Assembly (NCBI GenBank): GCA_024640445.1
Contig: JAHEEZ010000015.1
Coordinates: forward strand, 1,856-25,378
Source of the DNA: Acidobacteriota bacterium
GTDB lineage: Bacteria > Acidobacteriota > Blastocatellia > Pyrinomonadales > Pyrinomonadaceae
DNA: 23,523 nt
Reading direction: 5' to 3'
Positions 7,461 through 18,469 of this stretch are shown piece after piece; position 1 is the stretch's first letter; each line of letters opens with the position of its first letter. The translations under genes were made by a program, and so were the position numbers. Below the pieces are notes generated by a model, which did no database searches, was not told the DNA's origin, and worked only from the letters and a program-made list of their open reading frames with translations.

Positions 7461-7955
7461 ATGGATATTCTATGGAGTCCTTGGCGATACGACTACATAA
7501 GGTCGAACGAGGACAGCAAGGGAACGCCGGAAGTTGAGTGCGTTTTCTGCGGAGTATTAGAAGACCCGGCCGAAGACGATGAGAAGTTCATCGTTCACCG
7601 AGCCGGGTATAATTTTGTCATTCTCAACATATTTCCATACATTACCGGTCACCTTCTGGTAGTGCCCTATTCCCACCTCTCAAACCTCTCAGACGCCTCG
7701 AAAGAGGTCACTGACGAACTTATGGACCTGACGAAGAAATGCCAGGAAGTTCTGGGCGAGGTATACAGACCGGACGGGTTTAATCTCGGAATGAATATTG
7801 GCAAGGCCGCAGGCGCAGGAGTTGCTCGTCATTTCCACATGCACGTGATGCCGCGCTGGATCGGCGACGCAAATTTTATGACCTCTATCGGTGAAACCCG
7901 CACGATCCCCGAATTGCTGACGACCACTTTTGAAAAACTGAAAGGAAGGTTTTAG
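7461..7955 (+). CDS. HIT-family nucleotide hydrolase/phosphorylase (Ap4A phosphorylase-like)
   Basis: HIT proteins hydrolyse or phosphorolyse nucleotide phosphoesters such as diadenosine polyphosphates in the cytoplasm. The 164 residues carry the HIT triad HFHMHVMPRW, with His124, His126 and His128. They also carry the N-terminal CVFC pair (Cys27, Cys30) typical of zinc-binding members, and FPYITGHLLVVPYSHL (58-73). The start MDILWSPWRYDYI resembles the Ap4A phosphorylase-like branch seen in actinobacteria and related groups. GGGGA lies 7 nt before the ATG. The gene follows the HU/IHF gene by 56 nt on the same strand. Family is certain; substrate is not. Confidence 0.92.
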   Translation: MDILWSPWRYDYIRSNEDSKGTPEVECVFCGVLEDPAEDDEKFIVHRAGYNFVILNIFPYITGHLLVVPYSHLSNLSDASKEVTDELMDLTKKCQEVLGEVYRPDGFNLGMNIGKAAGAGVARHFHMHVMPRWIGDANFMTSIGETRTIPELLTTTFEKLKGRF

Positions 7956-8028
7956 CGGGGGATTGGCAATGATCGAAAACCTGATGGTCAATGAGGTGCC
8001 GACAAACAGAGGTTCATCGAACATCTTC

Positions 8029-10511
<2,483 letters not shown>

Positions 10512-10535
10512 AAGGATCCTATTGGTGCGGGCGGA

Positions 10536-12233
10536 CTAGACCGCTGCGCCGTAGATCTCCAGGTCTCTTGCGACACGTTCTCCCATCATCCCGATCAGCG
10601 GACGGAGCGTTGCCGGCGATATGGCTGAAAGGCTTACGCATTCGTCATCGTTCTCAAGAACGACAGACCTGCGCAACGCCTCAACTGTCGATTCATCCGT
10701 GAGGTCCGCTTTGTTCAAAGCGATTATCAGCGGTATTTCGCCGAGGTCAAGGCTGGCAAGGATCTTGTCAACCGATTCAATCTGGTGCAGTGCCCTTGGA
10801 TTCGAGGCATCAACGACGTGCACCAGAAGATCGCTGTCACCGATCTCTTCAAGCGTCGCGCGGAATGCCGCGACGAGTGATTCGGGCAGATCGCGTATGA
10901 ATCCTACAGTGTCGTTAATTATTACTTCCTGTTCGTATGGCAGACGAAGCCTGCGCGCGGTCGGATCCAAAGTCGCGAACATCTTCCGTTCCGCGTAGAC
11001 CTCGCTGTTGGTCAGCGTGTTGAGAAGCGTCGATTTTCCAGCGTTCGTGTATCCGACAAGTGTAATGATCGGAATGTCGCGCCCAACCCTTGATTTCCGG
11101 CGTTCAAGCCTCTGTTTGCCGATCTTCCTGACCTGCTTTTCCAGGTCCGTGATCCGTTTTCTGACGCGTCTCCTGTCGGTTTCAAGTTTCGTTTCTCCCG
11201 GTCCGCGTCCGCCTATTCCTCCGGCGAGTTTCGAGAATGCAGAATTCTTGCCGACGACAAGCCTGGGCAAAAGATACTTCAACTGCGCAAGTTCGACCTG
11301 CAGTTTACCCTCGCGGGAATTTGCGCGCTGAGCGAAGATATCCAGGATCAGCTGAGGCCTGTCGATGACTTTCAGTTCGGTTTCGTCTGAAAGAGAGCGC
11401 ACCTGAGCGGGGGTAAGTTCGCGATCAAATACGATCAGGTCGACACCGAGCTGCATCGACCGGATGAGGATCTCGTTGAGTTTTCCGGCGCCCAGAACGG
11501 TCTTCGGATGTATTTGATTTCGTCTCTGAATGATCTTGTCGAGCACCAGTACATCCGCCGAAACCGCGAGTTCCTCAAGCTCCGCAAGTGATTCTTCCGC
11601 TGTCCCGACCGGTCCAGTGGTCACGCTCACCAACATCGCCCTTTCCCGATCGGTCTGCCGGTTAAGCGATGTTTGGCGGTTTCGCGCCATCTCCGCCTCG
11701 AGCGAGTTGATCAGCGTAATAAAGTCCGTATCCAGCTGAGAAGGAACCGACGGTTCCAGAAATTCATACGGCTTGCTTTCGCCATTGCTTGAGATATCTG
11801 TCGATGTCGACGGCAGGAGGTGCGCGGAGTAGACCACATCCGGAATTCCCGTTTCGGGGTTTACCCCAATGGCCGACATAAGGTCGAGTCTCAACAAGGC
11901 GAGGTCGGTAAGGTCATCAGAGTTAAGGGGCTCCCCAAGAAGATGGGTGTGCACACACCTGAGGCCACGGAATCTGCCTGCAGCGACCCTAACGCGTTTG
12001 AAATCCGGCATCTCGATCTGTTTCGAGTCGCCGACCATAACGTACTCGACCTTGCCCCTTCGATTCAGAAGCACTCCAACCTGCCTGCCGGTGTCGAAGG
12101 ATATCTCGCTCATTTGCCGGGCGAGTTCGGGCGAAACGATCTGTGCGGGTGCCACACGGCGGGTATAAAGCCGCTCGATACGCTTCAACTGATTATGTTT
12201 CAGGCCGTCTGTAAAGCCTTGTACGCGTGTAAT
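10536..12233 (-). CDS. hflX: Ribosome-associated GTPase HflX, predicted ATT start
   Basis: HflX is a GTPase that binds 50S subunits and rescues or splits stalled ribosomes. Counted from the proposed start, the protein has 565 residues, longer than E. coli HflX (426) because of an extra N-terminal domain (about 1-190, LYTRRVAPAQIVSPELARQM through a VHTHLL segment). The HflX domain follows (ILIRSMQLGVDLIVFDRELTPAQ; GGIGGRGPGETKLE), then the G domain: G1 GYTNAGKST (394-402), G3 DTVGF (about 441), G4 NKAD (507). The open frame continues upstream to 12698 but would overlap the divergent beta-propeller gene and the promoter. A GGAGG at 12246-12242 points to the in-frame ATT at 12233, 8 nt away. No ATG or GTG is suitably placed. 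TTG at 12248 or 12188 are the alternatives. It forms an operon with pgpH. Confidence 0.88.
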   Translation of the reverse strand: MTRVQGFTDGLKHNQLKRIERLYTRRVAPAQIVSPELARQMSEISFDTGRQVGVLLNRRGKVEYVMVGDSKQIEMPDFKRVRVAAGRFRGLRCVHTHLLGEPLNSDDLTDLALLRLDLMSAIGVNPETGIPDVVYSAHLLPSTSTDISSNGESKPYEFLEPSVPSQLDTDFITLINSLEAEMARNRQTSLNRQTDRERAMLVSVTTGPVGTAEESLAELEELAVSADVLVLDKIIQRRNQIHPKTVLGAGKLNEILIRSMQLGVDLIVFDRELTPAQVRSLSDETELKVIDRPQLILDIFAQRANSREGKLQVELAQLKYLLPRLVVGKNSAFSKLAGGIGGRGPGETKLETDRRRVRKRITDLEKQVRKIGKQRLERRKSRVGRDIPIITLVGYTNAGKSTLLNTLTNSEVYAERKMFATLDPTARRLRLPYEQEVIINDTVGFIRDLPESLVAAFRATLEEIGDSDLLVHVVDASNPRALHQIESVDKILASLDLGEIPLIIALNKADLTDESTVEALRRSVVLENDDECVSLSAISPATLRPLIGMMGERVARDLEIYGAAV

Positions 12234-12257
12234 ATCGGTATCCTCCAAACGGGTGCG

Positions 12258-12266
12258 ATTATACCA
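12258..12266 (-). promoter_or_regulatory. Extended -10 promoter of hflX-pgpH
   Basis: On the minus strand TGGTATAAT (12266-12258) is a perfect -10 with an upstream TG, which can replace a -35 box; no convincing -35 is visible. The predicted start near 12251 lies just upstream of GGAGG (12246-12242). This excludes the upstream part of the long open frame from translation. Confidence 0.6.
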
Positions 12267-12297
12267 TAGGCTCCGTGGCCGTTCGGGCAGGGCCATG

Positions 12298-12327
12298 TTG
12301 CTTATTCGTTCCGGGGCATCGTAGAAT
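12298..12327 (+). promoter_or_regulatory. Promoter of the IPT/NHL beta-propeller gene
   Basis: TTGCTT (12298-12303), 18-bp spacer, TAGAAT (12322-12327). The -35 is weak. The start near 12334 would leave a 19-nt leader holding the AGGAGAAGGGA ribosome site. Confidence 0.4.
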
Positions 12328-12352
12328 AAACGTTTTCCAGAGGAGAAGGGAA

Positions 12353-13381
12353 ATGACCAGTGAACCCGCAATCGAATCCGTGATGCCCGGATTTTCCATC
12401 CCCGGGGGAGAAGTGCTGATTCTCTGCCGAGGCTTCGGACCGGAAGATGCCGGAGGTCTGATCTGTGAGATCGGAGGGACTGAAGCGCGCATCGTGGGCG
12501 TTTCGTCTGCGAGGGTTCTTGCTTTGGTTCCAGAGGATGCTCAGTGGGGCGATGTGGAAGTTGTGTTGCGCTCAGCGGATTCAACAGCATCTGCCCGAAT
12601 CGTGGTCGGAAGAAAGCTTGCAGGTGATCTTCACCAGGTTGCAAATCCCGCGGTAGATCCCAAAGACGGGTCGATCGTGCTGACACGCTCCGGATCAAGA
12701 GGCCAGGAACTCCCGGTAACGCTTTTTAGACTTGATCCCGATGGTTTCTTATCGGAAATGCCCGCTGTTGTCATGAATCCGACAGGGGTCGCCTTTGACC
12801 CGCACGGAAGGCTCGTAGTTTCGAACCGCGCAGACGGCGAGGTGGTGCAGATCAACAACGACTCCGAGATAGTTCCGCTAGCCGGCGATCTGGGGGTCGC
12901 GACAGGAGTGGCATTTGACGAAACTGGCGATATGTTTGTCGGCGACAGAAGTGGAACCGTATATCGGATCGGAACCCTTCGGAGTGCGGAAACCTGGGCA
13001 GTTATGGAACCATCCGTATCGGCGTATCATTTGGCGTTTGGGCCGGATGGTGCCCTTTTTGTCAGCGCACCGGGCCTTTGCAGCCACGACGTGATCTACC
13101 GGATCGATAGGGAAGGAAGTGTTGAGATCTTTTATAAAGGACTCGGGCGCCCGCAGGGACTGGCGTTCGATGTGGATGGAAATCTCTATGTGGCGGCTTG
13201 TCTGAAGGGACGTCACGGTATTGTAAAGATCGCGTTTGACGGGTCATCAGCCGAAGTATTCGTGGCGGGAATGGGACTTGTGGGCTTGTGCTTTACCAGC
13301 GCCGGAACCTTGATAGCGGCGACCGGAGACGCCGTTTATGGTATCGAGGTCGGTAAAGAGGGTTTGCTTCCCGGCGACTGA
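12353..13381 (+). CDS. IPT/TIG domain plus NHL-repeat beta-propeller protein
   Basis: No enzyme activity can be assigned. The 342-residue protein starts with an immunoglobulin-like IPT/TIG module (about 8-92, PGFSIPGGEVLILCRGFGP). An NHL/SMP-30-type propeller (about 100-335) follows, with recurring blades such as NPTGVAFDPHGRLVVSNR, VATGVAFDETGDMFVGDR, AYHLAFGPDGALFVSA and RPQGLAFDVDGNLYVAAC. The ATG at 12353 was chosen because AGGAGAAGGGA lies just before it. The open frame extends back to 12275, but that part overlaps the promoter. There is no signal peptide or membrane helix, so it is predicted cytoplasmic, unusual for this combination. Similar propellers act as gluconolactonase-like sensors or binding scaffolds. 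It is divergent from hflX and ends at a strong terminator. Confidence 0.82.
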   Translation: MTSEPAIESVMPGFSIPGGEVLILCRGFGPEDAGGLICEIGGTEARIVGVSSARVLALVPEDAQWGDVEVVLRSADSTASARIVVGRKLAGDLHQVANPAVDPKDGSIVLTRSGSRGQELPVTLFRLDPDGFLSEMPAVVMNPTGVAFDPHGRLVVSNRADGEVVQINNDSEIVPLAGDLGVATGVAFDETGDMFVGDRSGTVYRIGTLRSAETWAVMEPSVSAYHLAFGPDGALFVSAPGLCSHDVIYRIDREGSVEIFYKGLGRPQGLAFDVDGNLYVAACLKGRHGIVKIAFDGSSAEVFVAGMGLVGLCFTSAGTLIAATGDAVYGIEVGKEGLLPGD

Positions 13382-13398
13382 GGTTATGAGAGGCCAAA

Positions 13399-13437
13399 AT
13401 AGAAAAAGCGCCGTTTTTGCGACGGCGCTTTTTCTAT
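13399..13437. terminator. Bidirectional intrinsic terminator between the beta-propeller gene and the M48 peptidase gene
   Basis: A perfect 15-bp stem pairs 13399-13413 with 13423-13437 (core AAAAAGCGCCG / CGGCGCTTTTT) around a 9-nt loop. The A- and T-runs lie in the stem arms, giving a GC core followed by Ts on either strand. Confidence 0.88.
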
Positions 13438-13452
13438 GAACAGCCAGGGCTG

Positions 13453-14556
13453 CTAATTGTCGTTGTCCTTCGGGGCCGGGTCCGTGCGCTTCTTCAGCTG
13501 GGGCGGGCCCGAATCGTTTGTCGTAGTAGAAGGAGCCGCCAGCGGATCGTCGCCTTCAGGCTGTCGGCGCTTGAGAGTCGGCCGGCCTTCCTCAACGTCA
13601 TCTATGTCGTCGGGATCGATGATCCCGGCATTGGAAATTCTAAGCAGGTGCTGTTTGACCTTCTGAAACTCCGACGTGCTGATCACGTATTCCTGCTTCT
13701 CATCAAACTTCGAAACAAGTGCCAAAGAGTCATCCCGCCTGTCGACCGACTGCGGATGCGAAGAAAAGAGCTGAGAAAATCCGCCTTTCTTCTTCTTGTT
13801 CTTTGACGCGAGCTTCTCGAACATCGTAGCCATGCCGTTCGGGTCATAGCCGGCAGCGTAAAGATACTGAACACCGAGCGAATCTGCTTCCTTTTCCGCC
13901 CCTCTGCTGAACTTGAAGAACGCCAACGCTTGTGTGAGTTGAGCGGTGTTTTGCAGGATCGCCCCGCCGATACCGCCTGTAAAGATCATGCCCGCAAGGA
14001 TTCCATAACCGAGCAACTGACCTTTACCCGAATTCTCCATCGCGTGGCGCGCCGCAACGTGGGCGATCTCGTGAGCCATTACGCCGGCAAGCTCTGCTTC
14101 ATTGTCGGCGGCGATGATCAGGCCCTTGTTTACATAAAAGAATCCACCCGGAAGCGCGAACGCGTTAACTTCCTCGCTGTCGATCACTTTGATAGTGAAA
14201 GGTATTTTCGCGTCGGAATGGAGTACAAGATTCTGTCCGACTCGGTTAACATATTCGGTGATCATTGGATCCTCGACCATCTTTGCCTGTTGTTCGATCT
14301 GCGAGGCGAGCTGGCGTCCAAGCTGGATCTCCTTTTCGCGCGATCCTCCAAGCCATCCGACAAACTTGTCGAACCCCCCATTGATATTGCGTTTGCCGAT
14401 CATTGAGGGATCTTCTTCCTTGTCCAGTTTCTTGTTCTTTTCAGGCTCTTGATCGGTTTGCGCAGAAACGCTGATCGGCACAACGGCTATCGCGCTCATC
14501 CAAACTGATAGAAAAAGGAAAAACGAAACGACTCGTCTGACAGAGTTGATACTCAT
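13453..14556 (-). CDS. Exported M48 family metallopeptidase
   Basis: Probably a periplasmic zinc peptidase of the BepA/Oma1-like M48C group that degrades misfolded envelope proteins. The 367 residues begin with a signal peptide: basic SINSVRR, a hydrophobic stretch to about residue 28, then SVSAQ as a likely cleavage site. Zinc ligands are His162 and His166 in HEIAH (162-166) and Glu221 in the AEKEAD segment. NAFALPGGFFYVNKGLI (131-147) is the usual substrate strand. SSHPQSVDRRD is a typical M48 C-terminal motif. The last ~70 residues are charged, Pro-rich and probably disordered. The ATG at 14556 is preferred over an in-frame GTG at 14571, because the GTG directly abuts the only ribosome-site-like GGGAG. 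Confidence 0.9.
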   Translation of the reverse strand: MSINSVRRVVSFFLFLSVWMSAIAVVPISVSAQTDQEPEKNKKLDKEEDPSMIGKRNINGGFDKFVGWLGGSREKEIQLGRQLASQIEQQAKMVEDPMITEYVNRVGQNLVLHSDAKIPFTIKVIDSEEVNAFALPGGFFYVNKGLIIAADNEAELAGVMAHEIAHVAARHAMENSGKGQLLGYGILAGMIFTGGIGGAILQNTAQLTQALAFFKFSRGAEKEADSLGVQYLYAAGYDPNGMATMFEKLASKNKKKKGGFSQLFSSHPQSVDRRDDSLALVSKFDEKQEYVISTSEFQKVKQHLLRISNAGIIDPDDIDDVEEGRPTLKRRQPEGDDPLAAPSTTTNDSGPPQLKKRTDPAPKDNDN

Positions 14557-14607
14557 AACGATAAAAAACACTCCCTGAAGTTAATGCTTGTGACCGGGGA
14601 CCACTTG

Positions 14608-14637
14608 ATTATATGAAGCAACGAATTTCTGATGCAA
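14608..14637 (-). promoter_or_regulatory. sigma70-type promoter of the M48 peptidase gene
   Basis: On the minus strand, TTGCAT (14637-14632), 18-bp spacer, perfect -10 TATAAT (14613-14608). The predicted start near 14601 gives a leader of about 45 nt. Confidence 0.65.
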
Positions 14638-14714
14638 GTTTTTCCTGAAAGGTTACTTCACCCGAAAATCTTTATCTGGCCCCGGAAACCACAGTTAAAC
14701 TTCGTACAAACATT

Positions 14715-14742
14715 TTGATTTTGATTGGTTTCCTGTTAGAAT
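14715..14742 (+). promoter_or_regulatory. Promoter of the BREX-like ATPase gene
   Basis: TTGATT (14715-14720), 16-bp spacer, then TGTTAGAAT with the -10 at 14737-14742 and an extended-TG motif. The predicted start near 14749 leaves a leader of about 110 nt. It diverges from the M48 promoter about 80 bp away. The leader is pyrimidine-rich near the gene and shows no Shine-Dalgarno sequence. Confidence 0.5.
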
Positions 14743-14857
14743 TCAGAGTGATCACCGCCGTCCTGGCGTCCGGAATTCAGACCCTGTTGTTCGTATTTTC
14801 CCAACCCTTCACCCCCATTCTTTTTCATCGACCCGCCCCTATCTATTTGCATAACAG

Positions 14858-17800
14858 ATGAGCAGCGCCCAGGAAAAAGTCAAAGACCTGATAGAAGTCT
14901 GCAATTTCAAGAGTCCAACGGATTTCTATTCAGATCCGTCTGTGACTGTTGAAGCATACCGCTTCACGGATATAACCGCGAACCTGATGGCCGGATGGCT
15001 GGATGCGGTCGGTAAGGGAAGCGACCCGGGCGGAATGTGCCGCGCGCTGGCTGGATTCCGCGGTGTGGGAAAAAGTCATTTTGTCGCGCTCTTCGGCGCG
15101 ATCCTGGGGAACCCCGAACTTCGCGCAAAGATCGACGATTCGCACGTGGCTGCATCCGCGGGAAGCCTTCTGCGGCGGCGCTACCTTATAGCGAACGTAC
15201 TGCGCGGGACGAAAGAGACTCTTTTCGAAGAGCTTCGCGCCGCGGTCACAGTGGCACTCGGGATGAGCCCGGGATCAGCCCCTGAGGATCTTGAAGGACT
15301 TATGGCGGCGGCGGCGGAAAAGTCCGGCGACATGCCTTTCGTGGTACTTGTGGATACGGCGTTTGACCGAAAAGCACGGGTCCAGCGGGACGACGGCACG
15401 TTTCTGGCCCAACTTGCGGCCGAGGCGCGCTCGCAAGGCATGTTTCTCGCGGTGGCTCTCGACGACGACATCACCAATGCCGATGGTTCAAACGCAGCGA
15501 TCGTCCAGCATTTCATTATTGATTATCTGGAACAGGAACATCTGTACAAGATCGTCGACGCTCATATCTTCAGAAAGAACCGTTTGAAAGGGGATGTCGT
15601 CGGTCAGGCGTACGCATTCTTCAAAGAGGTGATCCCGGACTTTCGCTGGAGCGACCGCCGGTTCAATTCCCTGTATCCGCTGCATCCGCTGATACTCGAG
15701 ATAGCCCCGCTCGTCAGACTCTACGCACCTGATTTCGCTCTCTTGTCATTCGCGTCGGAAGCGGGCAAGCGCATAATGGGCCGCCCGTACAGATCACTTA
15801 TTGGCTTGGACGAGGTTTTCGATTCGGTCGAAGCGACGCTCCGTCTCGAAGATAGTCTGAACGACGCATTTTCAGTCTACGATAAGATCAGCGATCGGAT
15901 CCCGGCGCTCGTCCCTGTATTTCAGCGGCTCCAGGCAAAGCTGGTCCTTAAGGCGCTGTTCATTCTCTCGCTTGAAGGTGAGGGCGTCACAGCCGGCGAG
16001 ATCGCCGCAGCTATCCTGATCTATGAAGAGAACGATCCGCAATCGGCTGTTGCGAACGTCGCCAAGTTAATAGAGCAGTTCTCTTCCGTCTTTCCTGACG
16101 ACCTTTGGCGGGTTGAGGGTCATTCCGGTGAAATTCGATTTAGTTTGAAGGTAAGCGGGAAAGACAACCTGAATCACGCGCTCGCCTGCGCGATCGAACA
16201 AGTATCGGACAGTGTGGTCTCTCAGGTCCTGAAGCGGGCCGGCCGAGAACGATACGCCGATTGGACGCTCGATGACGGAAAGGATGATACGGACTGGACA
16301 GATGTCGAGGCCGTTTGGCGCGGAAGCAAGAGAAGGATCCGTCTGTTTTGGAACTGGGGAAATGAGGAGATGGACTCGCTTCGGATGCTTTCCGGCGGCG
16401 AAGATCCGGATCTTTACCTGCTGATAAACGGACCCGGAAGCAAGCCTGTCAATGGGAACTGCGATGGGATTACGGTTATAACCTGGACTCCGTCTGCGCT
16501 AACGGAGGCCGAAGTAGAGAGCGTCAAGCGATACCATCTGTTAGTCAACGACGCTTCCATTAGAAGCGAATTTCAGGAGCAGATGGGAGCGGCCGGACAC
16601 TCACTTGGCGTTGCAGTCGAAAAGGTCTGGAAACGAGCGTTCTTGAAAGACGCCGCATTTACATCAGGAGGGGAAGAACTCCGAACAGTCGGTTCGATCG
16701 AGAATCTTCCTCAGCTATCAGGACTTCTATCGAATCTGCTGGAGCCCGTTTTTGAGGAAATGTATCCCGAACACCCCGTTTTTGAGGATACGCTCGGGTT
16801 GCAGGAGCTCTCGCTTCTGGTATCCGACCTCTTCAGCGGCGCAAGGGTCGGCCAGCAAGAGGTCCAGAGCCTCGCGCAAACTTTCGCGCTTCCGCTTGGT
16901 CTGGTAGTCCACAACGGCGATGATTTCGTGCTTGAGAAAGAGGAGCGTCTCTTCGCGCTGCACCTTGTCGAAAAGGTCCTCTCGCTTGTCGGGAGCCATG
17001 GCGACGAGACGGTCTCTCTCGATTCTGTCTGCAAGAGGCTCAGGGAAAAGCCATTCGGTCTGGCGAAAGAAGCCCAGCATCTGATCCTGTCTGCGCTCGT
17101 TGCCCGCGGCAAGATCGAATTCGTTACCGAGAAAGGCGATCGGATCAACCGACGTTCGCTCGACCTGAAGATCATTTGGGACGACGTAGCCGGCATCAGC
17201 AAACCGGAAGATGTCCTCTACGGGTCTGCAAGGCTCACTGATTGGGCGAAGATCCTCACGGGCGTTTCACAGATCGAATCGATCGACATCTCCGACGACC
17301 GCAAGAAGGTCAAGGCGGCGATCGGAAAGTGGGCAGAAGAGTGGCAGCAGGAAAAGATCCTCGAAAGATTCGAGAATCTGCAATCAGATCAGCTGAACAC
17401 CAGGATCTGGTACACCGCCATCAACGCGGAAAAAACCTTTGGATCGGCATATTCCGCTCTTTGCGGATTTCTCGACGAGTCCCTTTCTTTGGAAGAATCG
17501 CTTCAAAGGGTCGCGGATGCATTTTCGGACTCCGAAGTTGAGTTCGAACTGCGACGACTCGAACTCCTGGCTGTCGCGAACTATACGCACGGAGCATTGG
17601 TACGGGAGATGGTGGAAGGCTATCTGTCACTTTGCGAAGTGACGGATGACGCAGAAACGGAGGCCCTCAGAGGGAAGCTCGATGGGCTCCTGGCGGATTT
17701 GGTAAAGAGTCCCTCTGCTGAAACCAATTCAATGCTCGAGTCGACATTTGCGGAATTTGTAAGTGCATTCTCGGTGAATTTCGTGAAGGCCCACGATGAG

Positions 17801-18391
17801 GTGATGAGATCAGAGGTCTTAAAGAAACAAATCGACGAGGTCCTTTCCAGCGATGAATGGTGGGAGTTTGAGAATCTTTCTGCATTGCCGATCTTTCGCC
17901 GAAGCCATATCCGGAAGGCGGCCTCGATACTCAGCAGACTCCGCGGTCTCAAATGCGAACGCGATGCGGCTGAAAGCTTGAGCGAAAGACCGTTTTGCGC
18001 GTGCGGGTTTCGGCTTAGCGAAGAAAAACTTGTGCAGTCGCTGCCAAAAGAGCTGATCGGCGCGGTGCTTCAGGGAAGCGGAAGTTACCGCCGGACGCTT
18101 GCGAAATCGGCAGATGTACTTGAGCCGATTATTGAAAAGCTGGAGCTCGAGGAGGGCACAGAGGCGCGTGAGAGTCTTAAGGCGAAGATCCGTGCCCGAG
18201 GGGACGTTTCTCCGATGACATCAGAGGAGATCAATCTCTTGCGCAAGGCCTGTTCGATGATCGAGAACTCGCCTGTGATCAATGTAGCTTATCCTGAATT
18301 GTCGGATTTTATGACCGCCCGGGAACTTTCGGACAGGCTAGAAAGCTGGGCATCGGAACTGCCGGACGAGCCGCTTTTCGTCAGTATTTGA
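14858..18391 (+). CDS. Large P-loop ATPase resembling BREX BrxC/PglY/DUF6079 proteins, orphan
   Basis: A 1177-residue protein of unproven function. Walker A is GFRGVGKSH (66-74; Lys72, Ser73). A hydrophobic strand FVVLVD (161-166) is the likely Walker B, but it is followed by Thr where most relatives have a catalytic Glu. The segment 270-325 (SLYPLHPLILEIAPLVRLYAP, LLSFASEAGK, SLIGLDEVFDSVE) matches by eye the FPLHP-and-downstream pattern of BrxC, PglY and DUF6079 ATPases from anti-phage BREX systems. The middle is helical with winged-helix-like stretches. Near the C-terminus a CxCGF pair (Cys1047, Cys1049), with Cys about 12 residues upstream, may bind metal. No methyltransferase, PglZ phosphatase, BrxL or BrxA/B is nearby, and flanking genes are housekeeping. 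Codon and base use look like the neighbours, so recent transfer is not indicated. ATPase call strong; BREX-family kinship moderate. Confidence 0.75.
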   Translation: MSSAQEKVKDLIEVCNFKSPTDFYSDPSVTVEAYRFTDITANLMAGWLDAVGKGSDPGGMCRALAGFRGVGKSHFVALFGAILGNPELRAKIDDSHVAASAGSLLRRRYLIANVLRGTKETLFEELRAAVTVALGMSPGSAPEDLEGLMAAAAEKSGDMPFVVLVDTAFDRKARVQRDDGTFLAQLAAEARSQGMFLAVALDDDITNADGSNAAIVQHFIIDYLEQEHLYKIVDAHIFRKNRLKGDVVGQAYAFFKEVIPDFRWSDRRFNSLYPLHPLILEIAPLVRLYAPDFALLSFASEAGKRIMGRPYRSLIGLDEVFDSVEATLRLEDSLNDAFSVYDKISDRIPALVPVFQRLQAKLVLKALFILSLEGEGVTAGEIAAAILIYEENDPQSAVANVAKLIEQFSSVFPDDLWRVEGHSGEIRFSLKVSGKDNLNHALACAIEQVSDSVVSQVLKRAGRERYADWTLDDGKDDTDWTDVEAVWRGSKRRIRLFWNWGNEEMDSLRMLSGGEDPDLYLLINGPGSKPVNGNCDGITVITWTPSALTEAEVESVKRYHLLVNDASIRSEFQEQMGAAGHSLGVAVEKVWKRAFLKDAAFTSGGEELRTVGSIENLPQLSGLLSNLLEPVFEEMYPEHPVFEDTLGLQELSLLVSDLFSGARVGQQEVQSLAQTFALPLGLVVHNGDDFVLEKEERLFALHLVEKVLSLVGSHGDETVSLDSVCKRLREKPFGLAKEAQHLILSALVARGKIEFVTEKGDRINRRSLDLKIIWDDVAGISKPEDVLYGSARLTDWAKILTGVSQIESIDISDDRKKVKAAIGKWAEEWQQEKILERFENLQSDQLNTRIWYTAINAEKTFGSAYSALCGFLDESLSLEESLQRVADAFSDSEVEFELRRLELLAVANYTHGALVREMVEGYLSLCEVTDDAETEALRGKLDGLLADLVKSPSAETNSMLESTFAEFVSAFSVNFVKAHDEVMRSEVLKKQIDEVLSSDEWWEFENLSALPIFRRSHIRKAASILSRLRGLKCERDAAESLSERPFCACGFRLSEEKLVQSLPKELIGAVLQGSGSYRRTLAKSADVLEPIIEKLELEEGTEARESLKAKIRARGDVSPMTSEEINLLRKACSMIENSPVINVAYPELSDFMTARELSDRLESWASELPDEPLFVSI

Positions 18392-18435
18392 TGACACCGG
18401 TATTTCCCGAAACTCCTTCGGTTGCCAACCCCCCT

Positions 18436-18463
18436 TTTTCAAATAGCCGTTTTCAATTACACT
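18436..18463 (+). promoter_or_regulatory. Possible leaderless promoter of the DUF2520 gene
   Basis: TTTTCA (18436-18441), 16-bp spacer, TACACT (18458-18463). The expected start falls on the A of the ATG at 18470. There is no Shine-Dalgarno sequence, which fits a leaderless mRNA. The boxes are weak. Confidence 0.35.
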
Positions 18464-18469
18464 GCCCGA

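Noticed and set aside
12275..12352. Upstream ATG for the beta-propeller protein
   Set aside because: It overlaps the proposed promoter and lacks a ribosome site, whereas the ATG at 12353 has a strong one and the IPT domain begins right after.
12234..12698. Upstream extension of hflX to give a 720-residue protein
   Set aside because: The extra residues resemble no HflX domain, lie upstream of a strong -10 element, and overlap the well-supported divergent beta-propeller gene.
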